This document shows, piece after piece, positions 1-7,026 of a DNA stretch of 56,036 nt. Position 1 is the first letter of the stretch; each line of letters opens with the position of its first letter. The notes under the pieces were generated by a model. That model did not search any database. It was not told the DNA's origin and saw only the letters and a program-made list of their open reading frames with translations. Source of the stretch: Flavobacterium daejeonense DSM 17708 (GTDB lineage: Bacteria > Bacteroidota > Bacteroidia > Flavobacteriales > Flavobacteriaceae); the NCBI RefSeq assembly GCF_000425425.1, contig NZ_AUDK01000028.1:1-56036 (forward strand), written 5' to 3'. Position numbers and translations under genes: made by a program.

Positions 1-223
1 CACTTTCTTTAAACATCTCTTTCAAGAGCAACATTCCTGCTATTTTACGAATCGGTATTGAGGGTCTTCCTTGAGTCGAATATAAATTTTCGAACTCAAC
101 CTCCATTTTATCCCAAGAAATCTCTTGGGATAATTTTACCAATGGATGTCCAAGGTTGATAAGGTCTGTGAGTCTAGTTTTGAATAAATTTTGTTGTAAA
201 TCGGGTTTTATTTTGCCTAACAT
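1..223 (-). CDS. IS5-family transposase, N-terminal fragment (continues beyond window)
   Basis: The reading frame starts with ATG at 223 and stays open to base 1, giving about 74 residues that begin MLGKIKPDLQQNLF. The segment around ISWDKMEVEFENLYS and GRPSIPIRKIAGMLLLKEM is typical of the N-terminal DUF772-like domain of IS5-type transposases. The DDE catalytic domain would lie beyond the left edge. The gene is truncated only by the window, not by a visible mutation. A C-terminal piece of probably the same protein is at 55738-56036. Confidence 0.8.
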   Translation of the reverse strand, partial: MLGKIKPDLQQNLFKTRLTDLINLGHPLVKLSQEISWDKMEVEFENLYSTQGRPSIPIRKIAGMLLLKEMFKES

Positions 224-325
224 ATTGCCACTTTTTTATACTCGAATATACCTTTTTCGGCAATTATTACCATCTCTTTCTAGCTAAATTTTATAGTAAT
301 AAAATAACAATCAGGTAGTTATTTG

Positions 326-348
326 TTTTATAAGGGATAACTAATTAG
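326..348. repeat. Probable terminal inverted repeat of left IS copy
   Basis: The reverse complement of this 23-mer matches 55707-55729 at 19 of 23 positions. Its outermost 8 bases are CTAATTAG, itself a palindrome and identical at both edges. IS5-group elements often insert at YTAR targets, so CTAA or TTAG within these 8 bases could be target-derived rather than part of the repeat. Confidence 0.6.
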
Positions 349-365
349 ATTAATCTCAAAATATA

Positions 366-400
366 AAAAAGCCCGTAAAACATGATTTTACGGGCTTTTT
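366..400. terminator. Bidirectional terminator hairpin
   Basis: There is a 15-bp perfect stem (366-380 with 386-400) around a 5-base loop. The core is GCCCGTAAAA and the stem is flanked by A and T runs. It lies just downstream of the SIMPL gene stop and would terminate it on the minus strand. Confidence 0.85.
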
Positions 401-421
401 CATTTCCTTATATTTTTCTTT

Positions 422-1111
422 TTATTCCAAAATAAAATTCACACTTACATTAGCCGTAATTGTAATTTCTCCCATAGCCAGAGTTTCTCTTGGAGCAGCA
501 TCACTTTCCATTGCCATTGTTTTAAATCGGGCGTAAACCGGTTGCGGCGTATAACTTTGAGTATTATCAGAAATTGTCAAAGCACGTCCTACTTTTTGAC
601 CTAAAACCGAAACATAGTCTTCTGCCTTATGTTTGGCTTCTTTCATCGCTAATTTTCTCGCTTCCGATTCATATTGCGCTAATTTAGACGATTGGAAAAC
701 CACATTATCAATTCGGTTAATTCCCTGATTGACCAAACCTTCCATTAATTCATCATATTTATTCAAATCTCTAACGATAATTTCGATAGTCTGAGTAGCA
801 TTATACGAAGTTTTCCTTTTCTCGTAATCATACTGCGGATTCAAACTTACACGCTGAGTTCGGTAATCTGTTGGAGCCAAATTCATTTTTTTGATGAGTT
901 TTAAAACAGCGTCAATTTTTTCGTCGTTTTCTTTTTTAACATCTTTGGCAACGTTTCCTTTGGTTTCTACTGAAACCGAAACCGTTGCCTGATCCGGGAT
1001 TACTTTTACTTTTCCTTCTCCTGAAACGGTAATTTGAGGAACTGGTTTTGTTTCCTGACCATAAGATAAAGTCATTAACATCAAGGCTAAAAATACTATT
1101 GTTCTTTTCAT
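422..1111 (-). CDS. SIMPL domain-containing periplasmic/outer-membrane protein (DUF541)
   Basis: The protein has 229 residues. Residues 1-19 form a signal peptide ending in YGQ, so it is exported. The rest is one SIMPL (DUF541) domain: it opens with ITVSGEGKVKVIPDQATVSV, the family signature, and continues with the conserved tyrosine-containing segment near residues 90-130 and the late ARKLAMKEAKHKAEDY helix. Members such as E. coli YggE are linked to oxidative-stress tolerance, but their biochemical role is unknown. The gene stops next to the hairpin at 366-400. It lies 46 bases downstream of the rhomboid gene, so the two may be co-transcribed. Confidence 0.9.
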   Translation of the reverse strand: MKRTIVFLALMLMTLSYGQETKPVPQITVSGEGKVKVIPDQATVSVSVETKGNVAKDVKKENDEKIDAVLKLIKKMNLAPTDYRTQRVSLNPQYDYEKRKTSYNATQTIEIIVRDLNKYDELMEGLVNQGINRIDNVVFQSSKLAQYESEARKLAMKEAKHKAEDYVSVLGQKVGRALTISDNTQSYTPQPVYARFKTMAMESDAAPRETLAMGEITITANVSVNFILE

Positions 1112-1157
1112 GTTTATATTTTTTAAAATTTATAGAAAGCAACCAAAAGTTGTGCCA

Positions 1158-1796
1158 TTAAAACTTCTTCATCTTTATTAAAATAAAAAGAAGCACTATC
1201 GGAATCGTTAACAAACTGACCATCAACGGATGTAACACTAACAAATCCGGATAAACTAATAAGGTAATTAAATAGCCGCCAATAGCTCCGCCAAAATGTG
1301 CCGTATGTCCTATGCCGTCATTTTTAGCTTTCATTCCGTAAATAGAATACAACAAATACAAAATTCCAAAAACATAAGCCGGCATCGGAATCACAAAAAA
1401 GATTCCTAACATCATATCAGGACGCAATAAAATAGCAGAATACAAAACTCCCGTAACCGCCCCCGAAGCTCCGATAGCACGGTAATTGTATTCATTTTTA
1501 TGAATAACCAAAGTAAGCAAACTTCCAAAAATTAAACTGGCAAAATAAATGATTACAAACATCAAATTCCCTAAATAAGAACTCACAACCGGAGCAAAAA
1601 AGAATAGTGTAATCATATTAAAAGCCAAATGTCCCAAATCGGCATGAAGAAAACCGGAAGTGATCATTCGAATTTGTTCTCCGGAACGAATTCGCCCAAT
1701 ATGGAATTCGTATTTTCTAAAAAAAGAAGAATCATTAAAACCTTTATAACTAAAAAGTATATTGGCAACAATTATTGCAATCAAAAAAGTATTCAT
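1158..1796 (-). CDS. Rhomboid family intramembrane serine protease
   Basis: The protein has 212 residues and about six membrane segments. The catalytic dyad is visible: Ser111 in GASGAVTG and His167 in AHFGGAIGG. The conserved H-x8-N element (HADLGHLAFN, residues 51-60) on the second helix is also present. Rhomboids cleave transmembrane helices of substrate proteins within the bilayer; the substrate here is unknown. The short ATG start is preferred because the first helix begins immediately. Length fits minimal six-helix bacterial rhomboids. The SIMPL gene follows on the same strand. Confidence 0.93.
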   Translation of the reverse strand: MNTFLIAIIVANILFSYKGFNDSSFFRKYEFHIGRIRSGEQIRMITSGFLHADLGHLAFNMITLFFFAPVVSSYLGNLMFVIIYFASLIFGSLLTLVIHKNEYNYRAIGASGAVTGVLYSAILLRPDMMLGIFFVIPMPAYVFGILYLLYSIYGMKAKNDGIGHTAHFGGAIGGYLITLLVYPDLLVLHPLMVSLLTIPIVLLFILIKMKKF

Positions 1797-1865
1797 AAGT
1801 CGTTATTATTTACAAGGGTAAATATAAGAATTCCTTTAGAGGCTTCAGGTATATGAGCACAGTTT

Positions 1866-1895
1866 ATTGTGATTATCATTTTTGACTTATATTTG
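1866..1895 (+). promoter_or_regulatory. Bacteroidota-type promoter of acyltransferase gene
   Basis: The -7 box TATATTTG is at 1888-1895, with a TTG element at 1867-1869 some 18 bases upstream. The coding start at 1910 leaves a very short leader, as is common in this phylum. Confidence 0.6.
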
Positions 1896-1909
1896 CTAAA
1901 AAAACCTGC

Positions 1910-2782
1910 ATGCAATTTTTAGCCTATATTATCGCTTATCCCCTGCTTTGGCTGATATCGATTTTACCTTTTCGTATATTTTACTGGATTTCTGACCTGG
2001 TCTATTTTGTGGTTTACTACATCATTGGCTATCGCAAAAAAACCGTAAAATACAATTTAAAAATTGCTTTGCCAGAACTGAGTGACGAAGAACGTTTAGA
2101 AATTGAGAAAAAATTCTATCATCATTTTTGTGACTTATTTATGGAAATGGTAAAAACCATGTCTATTTCGGCCGAAGAAATGCAGGAAAGATTTAAAATT
2201 ACCAATTTGGAATTACTCGAAGAATACGAAGCAAAAAACCGAAGTATTATGGTTTTAGCATCCCATTATGCCAGTTGGGAATGGTTAATTGCCATCAATC
2301 TTAAATCTTCTTATCAAGGGGTTGGTGTTTATAAAAAAATTGCCAACCGTTATTTTGACAAACTGGTCAAAGACATACGTTCTGAATTCAAAACCGAATT
2401 AGTATCTACTGACAAAACGATTCCGTTAATGGCGAACAACCAACGAAAAGGAATTTTGTCTCTGTACGGACTGGTTAGTGACCAATCGCCAAAAACCAAA
2501 CAAATAGCGCATTGGGAAAATTTTATGGGAATGGAAACTCCGGTTCATATTGGCCCGGAATTATTGTCTAAAAAATACAATCTGAATGTGGTTTTTGCCA
2601 AAGTAACCAAAGTAAAAAGAGGTTATTACGAAGCTACCTTAGTTCCAATAACCGATGATCCAAAATCGCTTCCGAATTATGAAATCATCCATCGCTACAT
2701 CAAAGAAGTCGAAAAACAAATTTATGAAGCTCCTGAATATTATTTCTGGACGCACAAAAGATGGAAACACCATAAAAACTAA
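1910..2782 (+). CDS. LpxL/HtrB-type lysophospholipid or lipid A acyltransferase
   Basis: The protein has 290 residues with an N-terminal membrane anchor (about residues 5-40, two hydrophobic stretches). The acyltransferase motif H-x4-E is at 119-124 (HYASWE), and DQSP at roughly residue 188 lies in the substrate-binding region. Proteins of this family move an acyl chain to lipid A precursors or lysophospholipids at the inner membrane. Length and motifs fit LpxL-like enzymes, but the acceptor cannot be told from sequence. A promoter lies just upstream and a strong hairpin just downstream, so it appears to be a single-gene unit. Confidence 0.9.
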   Translation: MQFLAYIIAYPLLWLISILPFRIFYWISDLVYFVVYYIIGYRKKTVKYNLKIALPELSDEERLEIEKKFYHHFCDLFMEMVKTMSISAEEMQERFKITNLELLEEYEAKNRSIMVLASHYASWEWLIAINLKSSYQGVGVYKKIANRYFDKLVKDIRSEFKTELVSTDKTIPLMANNQRKGILSLYGLVSDQSPKTKQIAHWENFMGMETPVHIGPELLSKKYNLNVVFAKVTKVKRGYYEATLVPITDDPKSLPNYEIIHRYIKEVEKQIYEAPEYYFWTHKRWKHHKN

Positions 2783-2785
2783 ACT

Positions 2786-2822
2786 AAAAAAGCTTAGCCA
2801 AAAATTAAGGCTAAGCTTTTTT
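2786..2822. terminator. Intrinsic terminator
   Basis: The stem AAAAAAGCTTAGCC (2786-2799) pairs with 2809-2822 around a 9-base loop and ends in a T run. It sits between convergent genes and can serve both. Confidence 0.88.
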
Positions 2823-2847
2823 ATAATTCAAATGACAGATTTGGGGC

Positions 2848-3420
2848 TTACAAATCAATTCCTAAAGAAAACATCCAAAGTCTGTTTTGGGCTTTCTGTT
2901 CGTCATATAAATCTCCTAATCCCAGATGGTATCTTACGCCAAGGCTAATTCCTGAATCGGTTTTAATACCCGCTCCAAAATTCATTCCCCAGTCAAAACT
3001 ATCCGGATTGTATTCCTGAGTACTGCTAAATACTCCGTCATAGACTTCTTTATGTGTTACGGCAACTCCTATTTGCGGTCCCGCTTCCAGAAAAAAGTTT
3101 CGGGAAGGATAAGCCTTAAACATCACAGGCAAGTTGATATAATTTAATTTTTGGGTAAATTTTCCGGAACTATTGGTTACTTCATAACCCTGTTGTGAAA
3201 ACAACAATTCCGGCTGAATCGAAAAGGCTTCACTCAGGAAAGATTCTCCATAAATTCCCACATGAAAACCATGACGCTGATCGGTTTCTCCGTCACCATC
3301 AAAACTTACGGAAGCCAAATTATAACCTCCTTTAATTCCTACATGTGACTCATTACTATTTTGTGCTTTCATTCCTGCCGTTATTCCAAATAACAACAGT
3401 GTAATCAATACTTTTTTCAT
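2848..3420 (-). CDS. Outer-membrane beta-barrel protein (porin-like, PorT family)
   Basis: The protein has 190 residues with a 20-residue signal peptide ending in KAQ. The mature part alternates polar and aromatic residues in strands separated by short turns, starting SHVGIKGGYNLASVSF and ending in a hydrophobic strand (FSLGIDL), as in small 8-stranded barrels annotated as porin family or PorT. It lies 12 bases downstream of the metalloprotease-like lipoprotein gene on the same strand, so both are probably made from one transcript. No transport substrate can be inferred. It could equally be a structural barrel. Confidence 0.85.
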   Translation of the reverse strand: MKKVLITLLLFGITAGMKAQNSNESHVGIKGGYNLASVSFDGDGETDQRHGFHVGIYGESFLSEAFSIQPELLFSQQGYEVTNSSGKFTQKLNYINLPVMFKAYPSRNFFLEAGPQIGVAVTHKEVYDGVFSSTQEYNPDSFDWGMNFGAGIKTDSGISLGVRYHLGLGDLYDEQKAQNRLWMFSLGIDL

Positions 3421-3432
3421 AATTTATATTTT

Positions 3433-4179
3433 TTATTTCCCGCCGTTAGCCTGAAGATCGGCAATGCATTGTGCATCCAACTGCGGAATGTTTCCTCCAA
3501 AAAGATTACTCCCTGATTCGGATTCCCAATACATCAAACAACTAGATACATTACAATGTCTTTTATGATTTGCATCTTCATGATCTGATTGCATAACGGT
3601 TCCGGCATTCGTTAATCCTAAAATATGACCAAATTCATGACTCATAACCGTAGTTTCTAATACTGTTGTACTAGGTCTATTAAGACCTCCACTTAATTTT
3701 TTTACTGTATTTTCATAGATTACAAAAGAAGTATTCCTGTAAGCCGTCCCTAAAATAACCGAAGTATCGGTGTCTTTGGAAGATTTAGCATCTGCAAAAA
3801 AAGCCCATACTGCAATTTGACTGCCGTCATTATAAAAAATTCTGTTTGCATTCTCTATTGCAATAATTTGTGCGTCTGTATAACTTGCATTACCCGGAGA
3901 CGGAATGGCTCTTTTTTCAATGGTAATCCCTCCTGATTTATTAATTCGGCTCGTTAAGAAATTTTTAAAATTAGTTATTGCTGTTGCCGAAGGTTCATAG
4001 CCTTCTACATAAACCACTTCAATAATCATACTGTCAAACTTGTCTTCAGACAATAAATCGTGAGCTGAGGTTCCTAATCCTTTTTGGTTAGCGGATTTAC
4101 TATTCGCGTCTGAATTAGAATCAGAACAAGAGGTTAAGAATAAACAAGTTAAAGCAATAACAGCTAAAATTTTCTTCAT
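3433..4179 (-). CDS. Secreted zinc metalloprotease-like lipoprotein with archaemetzincin-like motif
   Basis: The protein has 248 residues. Residues 1-17 plus Cys18 (FLTSC) form a lipoprotein signal. A zinc motif HEFGHILGL begins at His181. The usual metzincin spacing would put the third histidine at 191, where Asn is found. Seventeen residues later the sequence reads H-C-x4-C-x-M (His208, Cys209, Cys214, Met216), which is the second half of the archaemetzincin signature, as if a loop had been inserted. Similar Bacteroidota proteins are called membrane metalloprotease. It is likely anchored to the outer membrane or cell surface. It is followed at once by a small barrel gene. Catalytic activity is inferred, not shown. 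Confidence 0.82.
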   Translation of the reverse strand: MKKILAVIALTCLFLTSCSDSNSDANSKSANQKGLGTSAHDLLSEDKFDSMIIEVVYVEGYEPSATAITNFKNFLTSRINKSGGITIEKRAIPSPGNASYTDAQIIAIENANRIFYNDGSQIAVWAFFADAKSSKDTDTSVILGTAYRNTSFVIYENTVKKLSGGLNRPSTTVLETTVMSHEFGHILGLTNAGTVMQSDHEDANHKRHCNVSSCLMYWESESGSNLFGGNIPQLDAQCIADLQANGGK

Positions 4180-4259
4180 TTATTTATGTTTTAAAAACGA
4201 CTTTCTTTTGCAAAATAGAAATTAAAAACAAATTATCTGCAAAAACGAACCTTAAACCT

Positions 4260-5303
4260 TTAAATTTGCTTCAAAACCAAAGTAATGGCACTATTCGTTT
4301 TACTTTGCAAAGTAATCGTAGAACTTGTAAAACTACTTACTTTCCATTCACTGTTAAACAAACTAAAATTAGTACTTCCTGTAAACCCAAATTCTAAATA
4401 CACTTCCGTTTCAGATGTAACGGAATAGGTTCCCGATGCAATAGTGGTTAATGCATTCATGGATTTTACTTTCCAGTCATTAGCAAAATCAATCGTTGCA
4501 TTCGCATAATTATTAGCCGAATCAACTCCTGCATTAATAAACGAATTTACTTTAAAAGTACCGTTTACTAAAATCGCTTCTAATTTGGCTTTATTTTCAG
4601 CGGCAACTTCCATCGAAGATTCGATAGCTAAAGCAGCATTAACACTGGATTTTAATTCTGAATCACTGTTTATTTCCATCGTAGAATCATCAGCAAGTGT
4701 TACTACAATTGGGTATTTTACTGAATAGTAACCCGTTGCACTTAAATTAGCCATATAGTTAAACAATTGTTGCTCCGTTAAAATCACCACACTTCCTGTT
4801 TGTTCTAAACTCGCATCATAAGTTAATATTGTGATTGGAAAACTAATATTTAAAGAAGAAATGGCATCTTTACTATCATCTTCTGCTTCACTACAACTAT
4901 TCACTATTGCATCATATTGTGACTGACTGGTAACAGTAACCTCAGTATAATCACTCATTTTAATTGTTACAGGAAACTGAATTTCTACGGTATCGGTATC
5001 ATTATTGAATTCGCCAAGAATACTAATTGCAGATTCGTAGCTCAATTGACTAATAAAATTAACAGTCACTCCGTTTACTATAGCTTTAAAAGGAAATTTT
5101 ATCGAAGAACAGGACGAACCATCAATAAAATCATCCGATGAACCATCATACATGGAAACTCTTTTCAGATTAGTAGTCGTGGTCGAATTAGCCGTATTCG
5201 TATTTGGATTGTCTCCCTGTACGTCATCTACTTCACTTTGGCATGATGTTAAACTAAAAATACTCATCAATGCAATTCCGGTAATCATTTTTAATGTTTT
5301 CAT
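4260..5303 (-). CDS. Lipoprotein of unknown function with internal repeats
   Basis: The protein has 347 residues with a lipoprotein signal (LTSC, Cys21). The mature N-terminus is low-complexity (Asn/Thr/Ser). About residues 60-220 carry four imperfect units, each beginning with a FP or YP strand (IKFPFKAIVNG, IQFPVTIKMSD, ISFPITILTYD, VKYPIVVTLAD) followed by a helix containing a polar run. The C-terminal 100 residues look like a separate beta-rich domain. I do not recognise a function. It is predicted to sit on the outer membrane. It lies 80 bases upstream of the metalloprotease-like lipoprotein on the same strand. Confidence 0.8.
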   Translation of the reverse strand: MKTLKMITGIALMSIFSLTSCQSEVDDVQGDNPNTNTANSTTTTNLKRVSMYDGSSDDFIDGSSCSSIKFPFKAIVNGVTVNFISQLSYESAISILGEFNNDTDTVEIQFPVTIKMSDYTEVTVTSQSQYDAIVNSCSEAEDDSKDAISSLNISFPITILTYDASLEQTGSVVILTEQQLFNYMANLSATGYYSVKYPIVVTLADDSTMEINSDSELKSSVNAALAIESSMEVAAENKAKLEAILVNGTFKVNSFINAGVDSANNYANATIDFANDWKVKSMNALTTIASGTYSVTSETEVYLEFGFTGSTNFSLFNSEWKVSSFTSSTITLQSKTNSAITLVLKQI

Positions 5304-5538
5304 AACTTCAAATTTAATATTTTCTAATTGTTAATAATGACGATTTATTCGCATTTCTGATAGTAAGACAACTCAGGTGTTTTTTTCCCCACCCTAAAAA
5401 TCAAAAAAAAGCACAATAAATTTTAAACAATTAAAAACCAGCAAATTGCATTCTTTAAAATTTTTAGTTTTATTTCAAGTTATACAGTTTTAAAAAAATA
5501 AGCTACTTTTACATTAACCAAATTCCAAACCTACCAGA

Positions 5539-6054
5539 ATGCCAGAGAAAAAAAATAGCCTTTGTGAAGAATCCTGTTTTAGTGATTTTTACATCAAAAA
5601 TATTCAATCGGCTACCAATTTTGCCTACTATAAATCAGGAGACAGCGATGCGGCTTTGGATTTAGTTCAGGAAGCCTTTGCTAAAATTTGGGAAAATTGT
5701 TCTCAAATTGATTTTACCAAAGTCAAAACCTATTTATTTACCTCAATCAATAATCTTTTTCTAAATTCGGTAAAACATCAAAAAGTAGTTTTGGCTTTCG
5801 CCAAAGACACTCCGCCTCCGGACAAAACCAATCAGAGTCCGGAATATCTTTTAGAAGAAGAAGAATTTAAAATCAAACTGCAAAACGCCATCGCTTCCCT
5901 AAGCGAAGCACAAAGAGAAGTTTTTTTGATGAATCGCATTGACGGAAAAAAATACCGGGAAATTGCCGAAATTTTAGAAATCAGTCAAAAAGCAGTCGAA
6001 AAAAGAATGTCGGCAGCTTTAAAAATATTAAAAGAACAAATAGAAAATATTTAA
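5539..6054 (+). CDS. ECF-type RNA polymerase sigma factor (FecI-like)
   Basis: The protein has 171 residues. Sigma region 2 spans about residues 15-80, with the DLVQEAFAKIWEN core-binding helix. Region 4 spans about 110-165, with LSEAQREVFLMNRIDGKKYREIAEIL as helix-turn-helix. There is no region 1 or 3, as expected for extracytoplasmic-function factors. It is followed by a FecR-type anti-sigma gene and an STN-containing TonB receptor, so it most likely directs transcription of that operon when the receptor is occupied. A TACTTTTA at about 5503-5510 is a one-mismatch -7 box and could be an auto-promoter. Confidence 0.93.
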   Translation: MPEKKNSLCEESCFSDFYIKNIQSATNFAYYKSGDSDAALDLVQEAFAKIWENCSQIDFTKVKTYLFTSINNLFLNSVKHQKVVLAFAKDTPPPDKTNQSPEYLLEEEEFKIKLQNAIASLSEAQREVFLMNRIDGKKYREIAEILEISQKAVEKRMSAALKILKEQIENI

Positions 6055-6111
6055 TTCACTGAAAGTAGGGTAAATAACGACACAGTTGTCTTACCACTAT
6101 AGCGAGAACTG

Positions 6112-7026
6112 ATGAAAAAGGAAAAAGAAATATTAAAATGGCTTAACGGAGAACTTTCGGACAGGGAAATCGAAGATTTAAAACAATCGGAAGATTTCCA
6201 TACGCTGGAAAAAATCGCGCATTATTCCGCGCATTTCGATACTCCGAAAATTGATGCTCAGGAAGCTTTAGCAGCGTTCAAAAACAGAAATCAGACTAAA
6301 AAGAAACCTAAAGTGCGTCCGTTATATTTTAAAACCATTTATAAAGTTGCGGCGATTTTTGTGGTTTTACTGGCTTCGGCTTATTTCTTATTTTCAAACA
6401 GTACTCAGTCTTTTGAAACCGGAATTGCACAAACCCAAACATTTAAATTACCCGACAATTCCGAAGTTTTGCTAAATGCTTCGTCTAAAATTACGTTTAA
6501 CGAAAAAAACTGGAACAAACAGCGCGATTTAACCTTGGAAGGAGAAGCGTATTTTCAGGTGCAAAAAGGAAAAACCTTTAGCGTAAAAACCGCTGATGGA
6601 ATTGTAAAAGTTTTAGGAACTCATTTTGACGTAAAACAAAGAGACAACTATTATGAAGTAAGCTGTTTTGAAGGTTTAGTAAGTGTGACTTATAAAAATA
6701 CGACCGTCAAATTACCTCCGGGAAAAAGTTTCAGAGTCATTAATAATCGTATTGAAAAAACAGACGATTTTGATGCCGAAACGCCTTCCTGGTTGCAAAA
6801 AGAATCGAGTTTTAACCGAATTCCGCTGCATCAGGTTATTGCCGAATTGCAACGTCAATACGACATAAAAATTGAAACTGAGAAAATTGATACCACGCAA
6901 TTATTCACCGGAAGTTTTACGCATACCAATCAAAAAACAGCCTTGGAATCGGTGACTATTCCGTTGCGATTAAGTTATAAAATAAAAGGAAAAACGATTA
7001 TTTTTTACAAATATGAAGTTCAGTAA
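6112..7026 (+). CDS. FecR-family anti-sigma factor / signal transducer
   Basis: The protein has 304 residues. A short cytoplasmic N-terminus (about 1-75) would bind the sigma factor. One transmembrane helix at about 77-97 (VAAIFVVLLASAYFLF) is followed by the periplasmic FecR domain (about 105-200; TFKLPDNSEVLLNASSKITF) and a C-terminal DUF4974 domain (FNRIPLHQVIAELQRQYDIKI). The last 14 bases overlap the start of the TonB receptor gene, implying translational coupling. By analogy with E. coli FecR, the C-terminal domain contacts the receptor's STN domain across the periplasm. Confidence 0.93.
   Translation: MKKEKEILKWLNGELSDREIEDLKQSEDFHTLEKIAHYSAHFDTPKIDAQEALAAFKNRNQTKKKPKVRPLYFKTIYKVAAIFVVLLASAYFLFSNSTQSFETGIAQTQTFKLPDNSEVLLNASSKITFNEKNWNKQRDLTLEGEAYFQVQKGKTFSVKTADGIVKVLGTHFDVKQRDNYYEVSCFEGLVSVTYKNTTVKLPPGKSFRVINNRIEKTDDFDAETPSWLQKESSFNRIPLHQVIAELQRQYDIKIETEKIDTTQLFTGSFTHTNQKTALESVTIPLRLSYKIKGKTIIFYKYEVQ

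Larger units (their letters stand above)
1..348 (-). mobile_element. IS5-type insertion sequence, 5' part, cut by window edge
   Basis: This end holds the first 74 codons of a transposase plus its upstream non-coding DNA, ending in a probable terminal inverted repeat at 326-348. The transposase reads leftward out of the window. The 326-348 repeat matches, in inverted orientation, the outer end of the IS fragment at the right edge (55707-55729; 19 of 23 positions). The two edges are therefore probably the 5' end of one copy and the 3' end of another copy of the same element. Family assignment (IS5 superfamily, DDE type) rests on resemblance of both protein pieces to known flavobacterial IS5 transposases and was not tested by search. 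Confidence 0.8.

Noticed and set aside
5309..5316. A -7-like box (TAAATTTG on the minus strand) just before the repeat lipoprotein gene
   Set aside because: It lies only five bases from the ATG and has no upstream partner; too weak to call.
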